11,566 bases of DNA from SIG565 sp045590755 (GCA_045590755.1 JAZNRP010000044.1:1-11566), one strand, 5' to 3'. Shown: positions 1 through 7,288, counted from the first letter of the stretch. Notes: generated by a model from the letters alone, not told the origin. A program made the numbers and translations.

Positions 1-50
1 TTTATTTATTTTTCACAAATAGTTATTATATGCGGGTTTTTTCGAAAAAA

Positions 51-121
51 TGTAACAAAATTGAAATATTGTGAGTCATTTGGTTACAAAATTGAAATAA
101 AACTGTAACTAAAAAGAAAAG
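51..121. repeat. Three phased AT-rich direct repeats upstream of the 173-760 gene
   Basis: Copies 1 and 2 share the exact 14-mer ACAAAATTGAAATA at 55-68 and 86-99, 31 bp apart. A degenerate third copy (TGTAACTAAAAAGAAAAG, 104-121) lies a further 22 bp downstream when aligned on the shared C. Copies 1 and 3 begin TGTAAC; copy 2 begins GGTTAC. Spacings of 31 and 22 bp are close to three and two helical turns, so the copies would face the same side of the DNA. The third ends about 20 bp before the -10 box. This looks like a tandem regulator-binding array or an UP-like element. I do not recognise the regulator. Confidence 0.5.
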
Positions 122-138
122 ACTTTTATAAATATTAC

Positions 139-147
139 TGATATAAT
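139..147 (+). promoter_or_regulatory. Extended -10 promoter of the 173-760 gene
   Basis: TG-A-TATAAT at 139-147 is a perfect extended -10 element. No good -35 sits 16-18 bp upstream (the bases there read roughly AAGACT), as is typical of extended -10 promoters. Transcription would start near 153-155, giving a leader of about 20 nt that contains the strong Shine-Dalgarno GGTGGGAG (161-168) before the ATG at 173. Confidence 0.6.
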
Positions 148-172
148 ATTATTAAAGAAAGGTGGGAGTAAT

Positions 173-760
173 ATGAAGCGTTTTATACTTTTAAGTTTAT
201 TTTTAGTAAGCTGTTTGTGTATGAACGGTTTTATTCTGCCGCCTGCCGAAACTAATCCCATAAATTATGATGCTGTTATAGCCGAAGCTGACCAGAGCAA
301 GGTTGCTGAGGCTAAAATGCAAAATCTTTTAAACCTTAACAATGTTTATGGGGACGATTTTACAAATAACGAAGCACTTGTTAATGCCGCTGCTATTAAT
401 CTGCGTTCTTACGCTAATGAAAACGGCTTTATCGAAAACGATATTGTTGTTTCCTATCTTAAGGACATTTACGATATAGATATTGTGATTAATGACACTA
501 TAAATGTAAATCTTCCGCAGAAGCAGGGCTATGTATACTTAATACCGCGCGGCTATACTGCATATTCACACGAAATAGTGTCTATTAGCGAAAATGAAGA
601 ATTTATTACCGTTGTATCTTTGGTTTATATTGATACGCACGACTCTCAGGTATCGGTTGGTACTGCAACTACCAAACTTGTAAAAAATCCGTCCGCATCC
701 TTCGGTTATAATATAATTGATTCTGAGATTGACTATAACGCAATATCTGCGGCCGCATAA
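173..760 (+). CDS. Unrecognised small secreted protein or lipoprotein (195 aa)
   Basis: I do not recognise the family. Residues 2-16 form a very short N-terminal signal: Lys2-Arg3, then a hydrophobic run ending in LVSC (11-14), which fits a lipobox with Cys14 as the lipidated residue. The signal is shorter than usual, so ordinary secretion or an uncleaved anchor is possible. Residues 33-100 look mostly helical. Residues 115-192 alternate in strand-like fashion (YVYLIPRGY, EEFITVVSLVYID, VGTATTKLVK, FGYNIIDSEID), resembling the compact C-terminal domains of many uncharacterised clostridial exported proteins; an NTF2-like fold is a guess. Asp and Asn are abundant, and the only Cys residues lie in the signal. 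The ATG at 173 follows GGTGGGAG at a normal distance. The gene has its own promoter and terminator, so it is monocistronic. Coding status is well supported; function is unknown. Confidence 0.8.
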   Translation: MKRFILLSLFLVSCLCMNGFILPPAETNPINYDAVIAEADQSKVAEAKMQNLLNLNNVYGDDFTNNEALVNAAAINLRSYANENGFIENDIVVSYLKDIYDIDIVINDTINVNLPQKQGYVYLIPRGYTAYSHEIVSISENEEFITVVSLVYIDTHDSQVSVGTATTKLVKNPSASFGYNIIDSEIDYNAISAAA

Positions 761-778
761 AAAAATTTTAAATAAAGC

Positions 779-817
779 GAAACACGACCATGGGGGACAT
801 GGTCGTGTTTCTTTTTT
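779..817 (+). terminator. Strong intrinsic terminator after the secreted-protein gene
   Basis: A perfect 14-bp stem (779-792 pairing with 798-811, core CACGACCATG/CATGGTCGTG) closes a GGGGA loop and is followed directly by six T residues (812-817). It ends transcription of the upstream gene 18 bases past its stop codon. Read on the minus strand the same hairpin has a UCCCC loop but a poorer U tract. Confidence 0.92.
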
Positions 818-819
818 AG

Positions 820-877
820 GGGTTTTTGAGGAGAAACCCAAAAGGGTTAGTAAAAAGGCTTGCGGCTGCCCTTTTAC
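820..877. other. Structured spacer with mutually exclusive hairpins
   Basis: After the terminator come three possible helices: GGGTTT (820-825) with AAACCC (834-839); AACCC (835-839) with GGGTT (844-848), which excludes the first; and a ten-position arm at 850-859 with 868-877, containing one mismatch. The loop of the first helix contains GAGGAG on the plus strand, hence CUCCUC on the minus strand. No convincing ORF uses this Shine-Dalgarno-like sequence. I do not recognise a known riboswitch or RNA family here. It may be an intergenic repeat, a leader or a small RNA. Confidence 0.35.
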
Positions 878-889
878 GATTATAATAAT
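860..889 (+). promoter_or_regulatory. Possible promoter of the M23/SpoIIQ-like gene
   Basis: TTGCGG (860-865) lies 15 bp before TATAAT (881-886), or 18 bp before the shifted AATAAT (884-889). Either would give a leader of roughly 95 nt. If the gene is a sporulation gene a sigma-F or sigma-G promoter would be expected; TGAATA at 902-907 matches a sigma-G -35, but I see no good matching -10, so the assignment is weak. Confidence 0.25.
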
Positions 890-943
890 ACACCATATTT
901 GTGAATATTTTTTTAATGAATTAAGTATATTTTTAAAATTTTT

Positions 944-977
944 GTTCAATAATATTTTTACCTAATACTTATTGAAC
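944..977 (+). promoter_or_regulatory. Inverted repeat reaching into the ribosome-binding site
   Basis: GTTCAATA (944-951) and TATTGAAC (970-977) are perfect 8-bp inverted arms 18 bp apart. The right arm ends inside the Shine-Dalgarno ACGGAGA (976-982) of the following gene. In RNA this could be a hairpin next to the ribosome site; in DNA it could be an operator. Confidence 0.45.
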
Positions 978-989
978 GGAGATTTCGAT

Positions 990-1688
990 ATGAGCCACGA
1001 AAGTACAAATAAATTTTTAAAGTTTTTCTCGGGTAAGAATTTTTATATTATACTGGCCGCCTGCCTTATAGCCGTAGGGGTTGCAGGTTGGTCGGCATTT
1101 GATGCGCTAAGAAATATTGATAGCGGAAAAGATAATCAGTCATATATAGATGATGTCCCGTCATATAATGAACCAATCTCCCCAAATGAGCCTACAGCTC
1201 CTGAAGAGCCCGCACAAAACGAGGTTAATGATGTGCCGTATTCAGAGCCACAGGAAGCGGTACCTTCATCCCCCACGGCAGATAGTTTTATTATGCCTAT
1301 TAAAGGCACCGTATTAAAGGGGTACGATGATACCACATTACAGTATTCCGCAACCTACGGTGATATGCGCATACATTTAGGCTTAGACATTAAGGCCGAT
1401 GCCGACAGTAATGTAGTTGCCAGCGGCGCGGGTACCGTAACAAAGATATACGATGATAATTTACTTGGCAGAACGGTTGAAATCGACCACGGTAATTCTA
1501 TTATAATAAAATACTGCGGACTTGCAGATAATATAACCGTCAGTGTCGGAGATACAGTAAAGGCAAATCAGAAATTAGCAACACTTTCAGGTGTGCCGAG
1601 TGAATGTGCAGATGAGATGCACCTTCATATTGAAGTCACCAAAAACGGCAAGCCTGCCGACCCCGCTAAAACGCTCAATCTTAAATAA
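990..1688 (+). CDS. Membrane-anchored M23/LytM-domain protein, SpoIIQ-like
   Basis: This 232-residue protein has a short cytoplasmic N-terminus, one membrane helix (about 18-37), a Pro/Glu/Asn-rich extracytoplasmic linker (about 45-97) and a C-terminal LytM/M23 domain (about 100-228). The zinc motifs are complete: H129-x3-D133 and H211-x-H213. The His usually found in the YxHL motif of active endopeptidases is Gly177 here (YCGL, 175-178), so hydrolysis is doubtful. The order helix, linker, LytM domain matches SpoIIQ, the forespore protein that docks with SpoIIIAH across the intermembrane space during engulfment; clostridial SpoIIQ proteins often keep the zinc motif. I chose ATG 990 because GGAGA (978-982) sits 7 nt upstream; an in-frame TTG at 972 has no Shine-Dalgarno. 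The neighbours give no sporulation operon, so a generic M23 cell-wall protein remains possible. Confidence 0.75.
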   Translation: MSHESTNKFLKFFSGKNFYIILAACLIAVGVAGWSAFDALRNIDSGKDNQSYIDDVPSYNEPISPNEPTAPEEPAQNEVNDVPYSEPQEAVPSSPTADSFIMPIKGTVLKGYDDTTLQYSATYGDMRIHLGLDIKADADSNVVASGAGTVTKIYDDNLLGRTVEIDHGNSIIIKYCGLADNITVSVGDTVKANQKLATLSGVPSECADEMHLHIEVTKNGKPADPAKTLNLK

Positions 1689-1714
1689 TTCGCCCCCGTT
1701 TCGTTTAGGGGCAT

Positions 1715-1757
1715 AAAAAACCCACCAAAAATTTATTTTCGGTGGGTTTTATTTTTT
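1715..1757. terminator. Bidirectional terminator between convergent genes
   Basis: AAAACCCACC (1717-1726) pairs with GGTGGGTTTT (1741-1750). The plus strand ends in TTTTATTTTTT (1747-1757) and the minus strand in a run of six T (complement of 1715-1720), so it can stop both the M23 gene and the long minus-strand operon. The right arm covers part of the truB-ribF stop codon (1749-1751). A separate weak GCCCC/GGGGC hairpin (1692-1712) precedes it. Confidence 0.9.
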
Positions 1758-3482
1758 AGTATCTTCTTCTATAGCCGCTTTCAGCTCGTCTATAGAGCCA
1801 AATTTCTTTTCTTCACGAATAAACGACAAAAGAGCCACTTTAGCAACTTGGCCGTAAATATCACCATCAAAATCCAAAATATAGGTTTCAAGTCCTATTC
1901 TCTCGGTCTCAAATGTAGGCCGCAATCCAATATTAGTAATTGAGTTATATGTCCTTCCATTTACGGTTGTACGGGATTTATAAACACCGAACTTGACCTT
2001 TATCAGATTTTCTGGGTATATCTGATTTGCCGTTGGAAAGCCGATTTGTCTTCCACGAGAGTCACCGTGTATAATTTCGGAATTTACATAAAATTCATAG
2101 CCTAAAAGACTGTTTGCCTTTTTTATTTCACCATTTAATAAAAGCTTTCTGATAATAGAAGATGAAACCACTTCGTTACCTACAGTTACAGGCTCTGTTT
2201 TCCTTAAAGCTATGTCGTTTTCTTTGCAAAATCTTTCTAAAAGCGCCGTATCACCCGCGCCGTTTTTACCAAACCTATAATTAAAGCCGCAACAGATAAA
2301 TGCGGGGTTGTATTTTGTTTTTAAGTGCTCTAAAAACTCAAGCGGTGACATATTGCGGACCGCTGCAAAATCGATATAATGAATTTCCTTAATTCCGCAT
2401 TCCCTTAATTTCTCATCCTTGCCGAAAGCAGTTGTTATTTGGCCTATACTGCTGTCAAAATACGCCTTTGGCGGTTTTTCAAATGTAACGGCTATAGGTT
2501 TAAATCCGCTATTAACCGCCGCATTAATTACCGCCTTATGCCCTATATGAACGCCGTCAAAGGTGCCAAGTGCTATTGCGGTTTTATTAATTTCATTGCT
2601 CTGCCTTATAACACATTTTACCGCTACCTGCCCGTTTTCCAAATCGGCACAGCCAATGCCTAAAAGCGTGTTGCCGTACTTTACGCGTAACAGCTCATTC
2701 TCCTTTGTAAAACTTGCATTTAATCGGTCTGTGCTTAATTGTCCGCCGTTTGTAAAGCGTATTGCCTGTTTTTCGCTTACATTTATTTGTCTTAAATTTT
2801 TTACGGCATTTTCTTCACTTGTTAAATAATCCCTTACATTATCTTGGGTTAAGTCATCAAGAGATACACAGTCTTTTAGTGTAAAGCCCGATGTTTCGTC
2901 ACGCCGAAGATTAGTCAGTGTAGCGCCGCAACCAAGATATTCGCCAATATCGTTACAAAGCGACCTTATATATGTACCCTTAGAGCAGGAAACCCGTACC
3001 GTTATTTCATTATTCAAAAAAACAGACACAGGCTCAATAAAATTGACCGTGATTTTACGGGCAGGAATATCAACTGTTTTACCTTCACGCGCCAATTTAT
3101 AAAGCGGCACGCCGTCACGCTTTAGTGCCGAGTACATTGGCGGCACCTGCATAATTTCTCCCGTAAAGGCCAAAAAAGCCTTTTCTAAATCATCATTAGT
3201 AAAACTAACGGGGCGTGTGTTCAAAATATTTCCCGTAATATCGGCAGTATCGGTTGTAATACCGAAACGAAAAGTCGCCGTATAAACCTTATCTGCATCA
3301 AGCAAGAAGGATGACAGTGCCGTGGCTCTTCCTACAAAAATGGGTAAAACACCGGTAGCCATTGGGTCAAGCGTACCGGTGTGTCCTACTCTTTTTTCGT
3401 GTAAAAGCCATTTGATTTTTGATACAACCGAAAAGGATGTTATTCCTTTTGGCTTGTTAATCAGAATTAGCCCCTGCGTCAT
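1749..3482 (-). CDS. truB-ribF: Fused tRNA pseudouridine-55 synthase TruB and FAD synthetase/riboflavin kinase RibF
   Basis: One uninterrupted frame of 577 codons holds two complete enzymes. Residues 1 to about 293 are TruB, which isomerises U55 in the T-loop of tRNAs: LILINKPKGITS at 5-16, GHTGTLDPMATG at 33-44 with catalytic Asp39, a central substrate-binding segment (MYSALK, 116-121; GTYIRSL, 169-175) and a degenerate PUA-like tail to about 293. Residues about 300-577 are RibF, which phosphorylates riboflavin and adenylates FMN: ALGTFDGVHIGH (304-315) and CGFNYRFG (398-405) of the nucleotidyltransferase, SSSIIR (440-445), then kinase motif GRQIGFPTAN (477-486) and NIGLRPTF (517-524). Elsewhere these are adjacent separate genes. 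Only a few linker residues separate the halves and no internal start with a clear ribosome site is obvious. The ATG at 3482 lies inside the end of nrnA (26-nt overlap) behind AGGAAAGG. It is the last gene of the operon. Confidence 0.93.
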   Translation of the reverse strand: MTQGLILINKPKGITSFSVVSKIKWLLHEKRVGHTGTLDPMATGVLPIFVGRATALSSFLLDADKVYTATFRFGITTDTADITGNILNTRPVSFTNDDLEKAFLAFTGEIMQVPPMYSALKRDGVPLYKLAREGKTVDIPARKITVNFIEPVSVFLNNEITVRVSCSKGTYIRSLCNDIGEYLGCGATLTNLRRDETSGFTLKDCVSLDDLTQDNVRDYLTSEENAVKNLRQINVSEKQAIRFTNGGQLSTDRLNASFTKENELLRVKYGNTLLGIGCADLENGQVAVKCVIRQSNEINKTAIALGTFDGVHIGHKAVINAAVNSGFKPIAVTFEKPPKAYFDSSIGQITTAFGKDEKLRECGIKEIHYIDFAAVRNMSPLEFLEHLKTKYNPAFICCGFNYRFGKNGAGDTALLERFCKENDIALRKTEPVTVGNEVVSSSIIRKLLLNGEIKKANSLLGYEFYVNSEIIHGDSRGRQIGFPTANQIYPENLIKVKFGVYKSRTTVNGRTYNSITNIGLRPTFETERIGLETYILDFDGDIYGQVAKVALLSFIREEKKFGSIDELKAAIEEDTKK

Positions 3483-4446
3483 ATTCTTCGATTGCCTTTC
3501 CTACTGCAGATATTATCTGCTCTTTTACTTCACTCAAAGTGCCAATTAAGGTGCAGCCTGCCGCCGCAACATGACCCCCGCCGCCGAGTGTCTTGCATAT
3601 AGCCGATGCATCAAGCGGTGGGTAGGTGCGAAGCGACACCTTGTACTCATTATCTTCCGACTGCTTTATAGAAATACCTACCAAAACGCCTTCTACCGAG
3701 CGTGAAATAGCCGCAACACCTTCAAGGTCGCTTGGCTCACAACCGGATTTTTCCTTCATTTCATTAGTTACGGTAAGCATTAAGCATCTGTTATCAAACA
3801 AAAACTCTGCCGTTTCAAGCACCATTTTTTCAAGCTCAATACGGTTTCTTGACTTTGTATCAAACATAAGTCGGTTAATTTCGGCGGCATTAATGCCGAT
3901 TTTTATAAGCTCGGCCGCTATTTTGTGTGTTTTAGGTGTTACATTTGCATACTTAAAACAACCCGTGTCGGTCGAAATTCCCGTATAAAGCGCAGTAGCA
4001 ATAAGCGGTGTGATTTTTACGCGCATAGCCTTGAGTATCTCGTAAATACACTCCGCCGTAGCCGACGCGTCAGCATCCAGATAAAGATTTTTAGCATAAC
4101 GCGTATTTGAAATGTGATGGTCAATATTAAGTTCAATTTTATCACTGTATTTTTCATATAGTGAACCGAGAAGTCTTGCATCGGCAACATCTACAGAAAT
4201 AATTGTTTTGTAATCAAAAGACTTTAAATTTGCCTGTTTTACAAAATAATCGTATTTATTAGGGATTTCATCATTACATACAACAAACGCGCGCTTACCC
4301 TTTTCTATAAGTCCGAGTGCCATCGCGTATGCCGAGCCCAAGGTGTCCCCATCGGGTGAAATATGGGTTAAAATGATGTAATCGTCGTGTGCCTTTAAAT
4401 ATTTGCAAAGACCTTTAAGACTCAACTCTTTACAGTTTTGTTCCAT
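3457..4446 (-). CDS. nrnA: DHH/DHHA1 phosphoesterase NrnA (nanoRNase/pAp phosphatase)
   Basis: This 329-residue cytoplasmic enzyme degrades short RNA oligonucleotides and, in characterised homologues, dephosphorylates 3'-phosphoadenosine 5'-phosphate. The metal-binding motifs of the DHH domain are all visible: HISPDGD (28-34), VDVAD (85-89), the signature DHH (109-111) and GISTDTG (156-162). The C-terminal DHHA1 domain carries the substrate-binding GGGGH motif (288-292) followed by AAAG. Length is normal for the family. It starts 5 nt after the rbfA stop with AAGGA upstream at a normal distance, and its end overlaps truB-ribF, so it is translated as part of the operon. The position between rbfA and truB is the usual one in Firmicutes. 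Related c-di-AMP or c-di-GMP-linear-dinucleotide phosphodiesterase activity cannot be excluded from sequence, but there are no GdpP-type PAS/GGDEF domains. Confidence 0.92.
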   Translation of the reverse strand: MEQNCKELSLKGLCKYLKAHDDYIILTHISPDGDTLGSAYAMALGLIEKGKRAFVVCNDEIPNKYDYFVKQANLKSFDYKTIISVDVADARLLGSLYEKYSDKIELNIDHHISNTRYAKNLYLDADASATAECIYEILKAMRVKITPLIATALYTGISTDTGCFKYANVTPKTHKIAAELIKIGINAAEINRLMFDTKSRNRIELEKMVLETAEFLFDNRCLMLTVTNEMKEKSGCEPSDLEGVAAISRSVEGVLVGISIKQSEDNEYKVSLRTYPPLDASAICKTLGGGGHVAAAGCTLIGTLSEVKEQIISAVGKAIEEYDAGANSD

Positions 4447-4451
4447 AACTA

Positions 4452-4808
4452 TTAGTCCTTTTCAATATCTTTTGTAAAGGAAGAAATAATTTGTGAAATT
4501 TCTGTGCTTTTTTCAATAGAATTATCGGCTACAAACCGAAGCTCAGGAACCTTTCTGAGTGACATTCTGGCACCTAACTCGCGGCGAATATAACCCGCCG
4601 CACCCTTTAGTGCTTTTACCGACTCCGCCGTTTTTTCGGCGCCTTCAATAGCGCTTATATAAACGGTAGCGTATGATAAGTCACCCGATACATCAACCTT
4701 TACAACGCTTAAAAGCTTACTTACTCTGGGGTCCTTAATTTCTCTTAAAATTTCCGACAGCATAACCTTTATATCTGAGGTTATTCTGTTTATTTTATAA
4801 CCGGCCAT
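4452..4808 (-). CDS. rbfA: Ribosome-binding factor A
   Basis: RbfA is a small KH-fold protein that binds the immature 30S subunit and helps 16S rRNA 5'-end maturation, especially in the cold. The 118-residue length is typical. Family features are visible: the N-terminal helix with RITSDIKVMLSEILREIKDPR (about 8-28), the strand pair around VDVSGDLSYATVYIS (39-53), then a helix with GAAGYIRRELGARMSLRKVPEL (about 69-90). The final segment FVADNSIEKSTEISQII is the usual ending. The start ATG shares one base with the infB stop (TAATG), which suggests translational coupling; GGAGGA inside the end of infB is its ribosome site. It is directly followed by nrnA. Confidence 0.95.
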   Translation of the reverse strand: MAGYKINRITSDIKVMLSEILREIKDPRVSKLLSVVKVDVSGDLSYATVYISAIEGAEKTAESVKALKGAAGYIRRELGARMSLRKVPELRFVADNSIEKSTEISQIISSFTKDIEKD

Positions 4809-7273
4809 TAGTCTCTGTATTCCTCCATAATAAAGGCTTCAAATATGTCGCCTTCCTTAATGTCGCCGAACTTTTCAAGACCGATACCACATTCATAGCC
4901 TTGAGCTACTTCCTTAACATCGTCTTTGAAACGGCGCAGAGAATCAATAGCATCTTCGGCAATAACAATACCGTCACGAACAACACGGATGCTGCAAGCA
5001 CGGGTTACCTTACCGCTTGTTACATAGGCACCTGCAATTGTACCTACACCTGAAATCTTGTAGGTGTCGCGAACCTCAACCGTACCCAGTATAACCTCGC
5101 GGTATTTAGGTGCTAACATACCCTTCATAGCGGCTTCAATTTCTTCAATACAGTTGTAAATTACACGGTAGAGTCTTATATCAACGCCTTCGCGCTCTGC
5201 CGAAACCTTAGCAACCGCATCGGGACGGACATTAAAGCCTACAACGATTGCGCCCGAAGTCTGTGCGAGCATAATATCCGACTCATTAATAGCACCAACC
5301 GCACCGTGAATAACCGATACCTTAACTTCAGAGTTAGAAAGCTTCTCTAAACTCTCTCTTACCGCTTCAACCGAGCCTTGTACATCGGCCTTAACAATAA
5401 TGTTAAGCTCTTTTAGGTCGCCTTCGCTCAACTGGTCAAACAGATTATCAAGTGTTACCTTCTGTTTTGAGTTAAACAAATCTTCCTTAATCTTCTGCTT
5501 GCGCTGTTCAACAAGCTGACGGGCCAATCTCTCATCCGAAACTGCATCGAATGTATCACCCGCCGCAGGTGTTTCGGCAAGACCTGCAATTTCAACAGGA
5601 ACAGACGGGCCGGCTTCCTTTAACTGTTTGCCGTTTTCGTTTGCCATAACACGCACTTTACCCACTGCGGTACCCGCAACGATAATGTCCCCGTGGTGAA
5701 GCGTACCCTTTTGTACAAGAAGTGTAGCAATAGGACCGCGACCCTTATCAAGATATGCTTCAATAACAACACCGCTGGCTTTTCTGTCGGGATTAGCCTT
5801 AAGCTCCATCATTTCTGCTACAAGCAGTATATTTTCAAGCAGGTCATCAATACCCATTTTGGTTTTTGCCGAAACGGGAACACAAATAATGTCGCCTCCC
5901 CATTCTTCAGGTACCAAGGAATGCTCAGTAAGCTGCTGCTTGATAGCATCGGGATTAGCGGTTGGTTTATCCATTTTGTTAATGGCTACAATAATTTGTA
6001 CGCCTGCCGCTTTTGCGTGGTTGATGGCTTCTACTGTCTGCGGCATAATACCGTCATCGGCGGCAACAACAAGCACCGCAATATCTGTAGCCATAGCACC
6101 ACGCTGACGCATAGCGGTAAATGCTTCGTGTCCGGGAGTGTCAAGGAAGGTGATGTCCTGACCCTTGCAGTTAACCCTGTAAGCACCTATTGCCTGTGTA
6201 ATACCGCCCGCTTCTGTGTCGGTTACGGCAGTGTCACGAATAGCATCAAGTAAAGATGTCTTACCGTGGTCAACATGTCCCATAACAACTACAACAGGAC
6301 TTCTCGGCTTTAAGGATTCTGCCGTATCTTCACTGTCGTCCATAATCTGTTCTTCTATTGTTACTACAACTGCTCTTTCAATTTTTGCGCCCATTTCGGT
6401 AACAACAATTTCTGCAGTATCATAGTCAATTACCTGATTAACCGTAGCCAACATACCAAGCTTCATAAGATTTTTGATAACTTCTGCAGCCGTCTTTTTA
6501 AGTGCGGCGGCAAGCTCACCTACGGTTATTTCGTCGCCAACGGTAACGGTTATAGGCGTTTTCTTAATCTTTTCAAGCTGAAGTCTTCTTAGCTTATCGG
6601 CTTCGGTCTCACGCTTAGCGCCCTGCGGACGCTTGTAGTCCTGAGATTTCTGCTTAATCTTCTGCTTTCTTGAATAGTTGTCACGCATAGTATTAGCGGG
6701 AACAATATTCTCGTACTTTTCGTTGTATTTTTCCATATCAACATGTACAGTACGAGTATCAACATGACGGATTTGTGCAGGACCGCGGTTGGGTGCGGCA
6801 CCGCCTACTTTTTGCTTCTTCGGCGGAGCCACTAATGGCTCATCATCCTTTTTAGGCGGGGAAACCACATTTTCGGGTTTCTTATCAACCTTTTTATCGG
6901 TTACCTTCTTCGTTTCTTTCTTTTCTTCTGCCTTTTTGGGTGCAGGCTTTTCTGCCGCTGCCTTTTCGGCTTCTGCGGCTGCTTTGGGCTGTTCAAGAAT
7001 AGCCATCTGCTCGGCTAATTTCTTTTCCTTTGCAGCCTTTCTTTCTTCCGCTGCAGCCTTGCGGGCCTTTTCACCCGTTTCGAAATATTCATCGAAGCTC
7101 TTTACCGCGTGACGCGTGGTCATAACTTCAAAAATAATGTCCAGTTCTTCTGTACTGAGTGCCGAGCCGGATTTTTTTGCGTCCCCGGTTGTTTCTTCAA
7201 GCAATGCTGTGATTTCCTTTGTTGGAACATTAAAATCTTTAGCTATGTCGCTAACCTTGTATTTTACCATCAT
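4808..7273 (-). CDS. infB: Translation initiation factor IF-2
   Basis: IF-2 is the GTPase that brings fMet-tRNA to the 30S P site and promotes subunit joining. Numbered from the chosen start (821 aa): an IF2_N motif (about 3-26), a low-complexity Ala/Lys/Glu/Pro region (about 68-160), a second IF2_N module (about 240-292), then the G domain with G1 GHVDHGKT (332-339), switch GGITQ (356-360), G3 DTPGH (378-382), G4 NKMD (432-435) and G5 SAK (468-470), followed by beta-barrel, helical and C-terminal fMet-tRNA-binding domains (YKISGVGTIAG region near 738). An upstream in-frame ATG at 7279 is only 2 nt from AAGGAGG (7282-7288); ATG 7273 is 8 nt away and preferred, with ATG 7270 also possible. The site overlaps the ylxQ stop. 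The stop shares one base with the rbfA start. Confidence 0.96.
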   Translation of the reverse strand: MMVKYKVSDIAKDFNVPTKEITALLEETTGDAKKSGSALSTEELDIIFEVMTTRHAVKSFDEYFETGEKARKAAAEERKAAKEKKLAEQMAILEQPKAAAEAEKAAAEKPAPKKAEEKKETKKVTDKKVDKKPENVVSPPKKDDEPLVAPPKKQKVGGAAPNRGPAQIRHVDTRTVHVDMEKYNEKYENIVPANTMRDNYSRKQKIKQKSQDYKRPQGAKRETEADKLRRLQLEKIKKTPITVTVGDEITVGELAAALKKTAAEVIKNLMKLGMLATVNQVIDYDTAEIVVTEMGAKIERAVVVTIEEQIMDDSEDTAESLKPRSPVVVVMGHVDHGKTSLLDAIRDTAVTDTEAGGITQAIGAYRVNCKGQDITFLDTPGHEAFTAMRQRGAMATDIAVLVVAADDGIMPQTVEAINHAKAAGVQIIVAINKMDKPTANPDAIKQQLTEHSLVPEEWGGDIICVPVSAKTKMGIDDLLENILLVAEMMELKANPDRKASGVVIEAYLDKGRGPIATLLVQKGTLHHGDIIVAGTAVGKVRVMANENGKQLKEAGPSVPVEIAGLAETPAAGDTFDAVSDERLARQLVEQRKQKIKEDLFNSKQKVTLDNLFDQLSEGDLKELNIIVKADVQGSVEAVRESLEKLSNSEVKVSVIHGAVGAINESDIMLAQTSGAIVVGFNVRPDAVAKVSAEREGVDIRLYRVIYNCIEEIEAAMKGMLAPKYREVILGTVEVRDTYKISGVGTIAGAYVTSGKVTRACSIRVVRDGIVIAEDAIDSLRRFKDDVKEVAQGYECGIGLEKFGDIKEGDIFEAFIMEEYRD

Positions 7274-7281
7274 CGGCATTT

Positions 7282-7288
7282 CCTCCTT
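7282..7288 (-). promoter_or_regulatory. Shine-Dalgarno that decides the infB start
   Basis: The minus strand reads AAGGAGG here, a near-perfect anti-16S match overlapping the ylxQ stop codon (7287-7289). Spacings to the three clustered in-frame ATGs are 2, 8 and 11 nt, favouring the second (7273). Confidence 0.8.

Noticed and set aside
37..50. Perfect TTTTTTCGAAAAAA palindrome near the window start
   Set aside because: Considered as a terminator of an upstream gene; it has no loop or GC stem. It may be a chance homopolymer palindrome.
566..965. Longer frames across the spacer on both strands (127 aa minus at 566-949, 82 aa plus at 717-965)
   Set aside because: They run through the terminator hairpin and AT-rich spacer, lack ribosome sites and show no domain-like composition.
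5693..6253. A 186-codon plus-strand frame opposite infB
   Set aside because: It is antisense to the conserved G domain of IF-2 and has no ribosome site; its composition mirrors the infB codons.
6786..7065. Lys/Ala/Glu/Pro-rich low-complexity stretch in infB
   Set aside because: Considered as a repeat or insertion, but variable low-complexity linkers are normal in the N-terminal part of IF-2.
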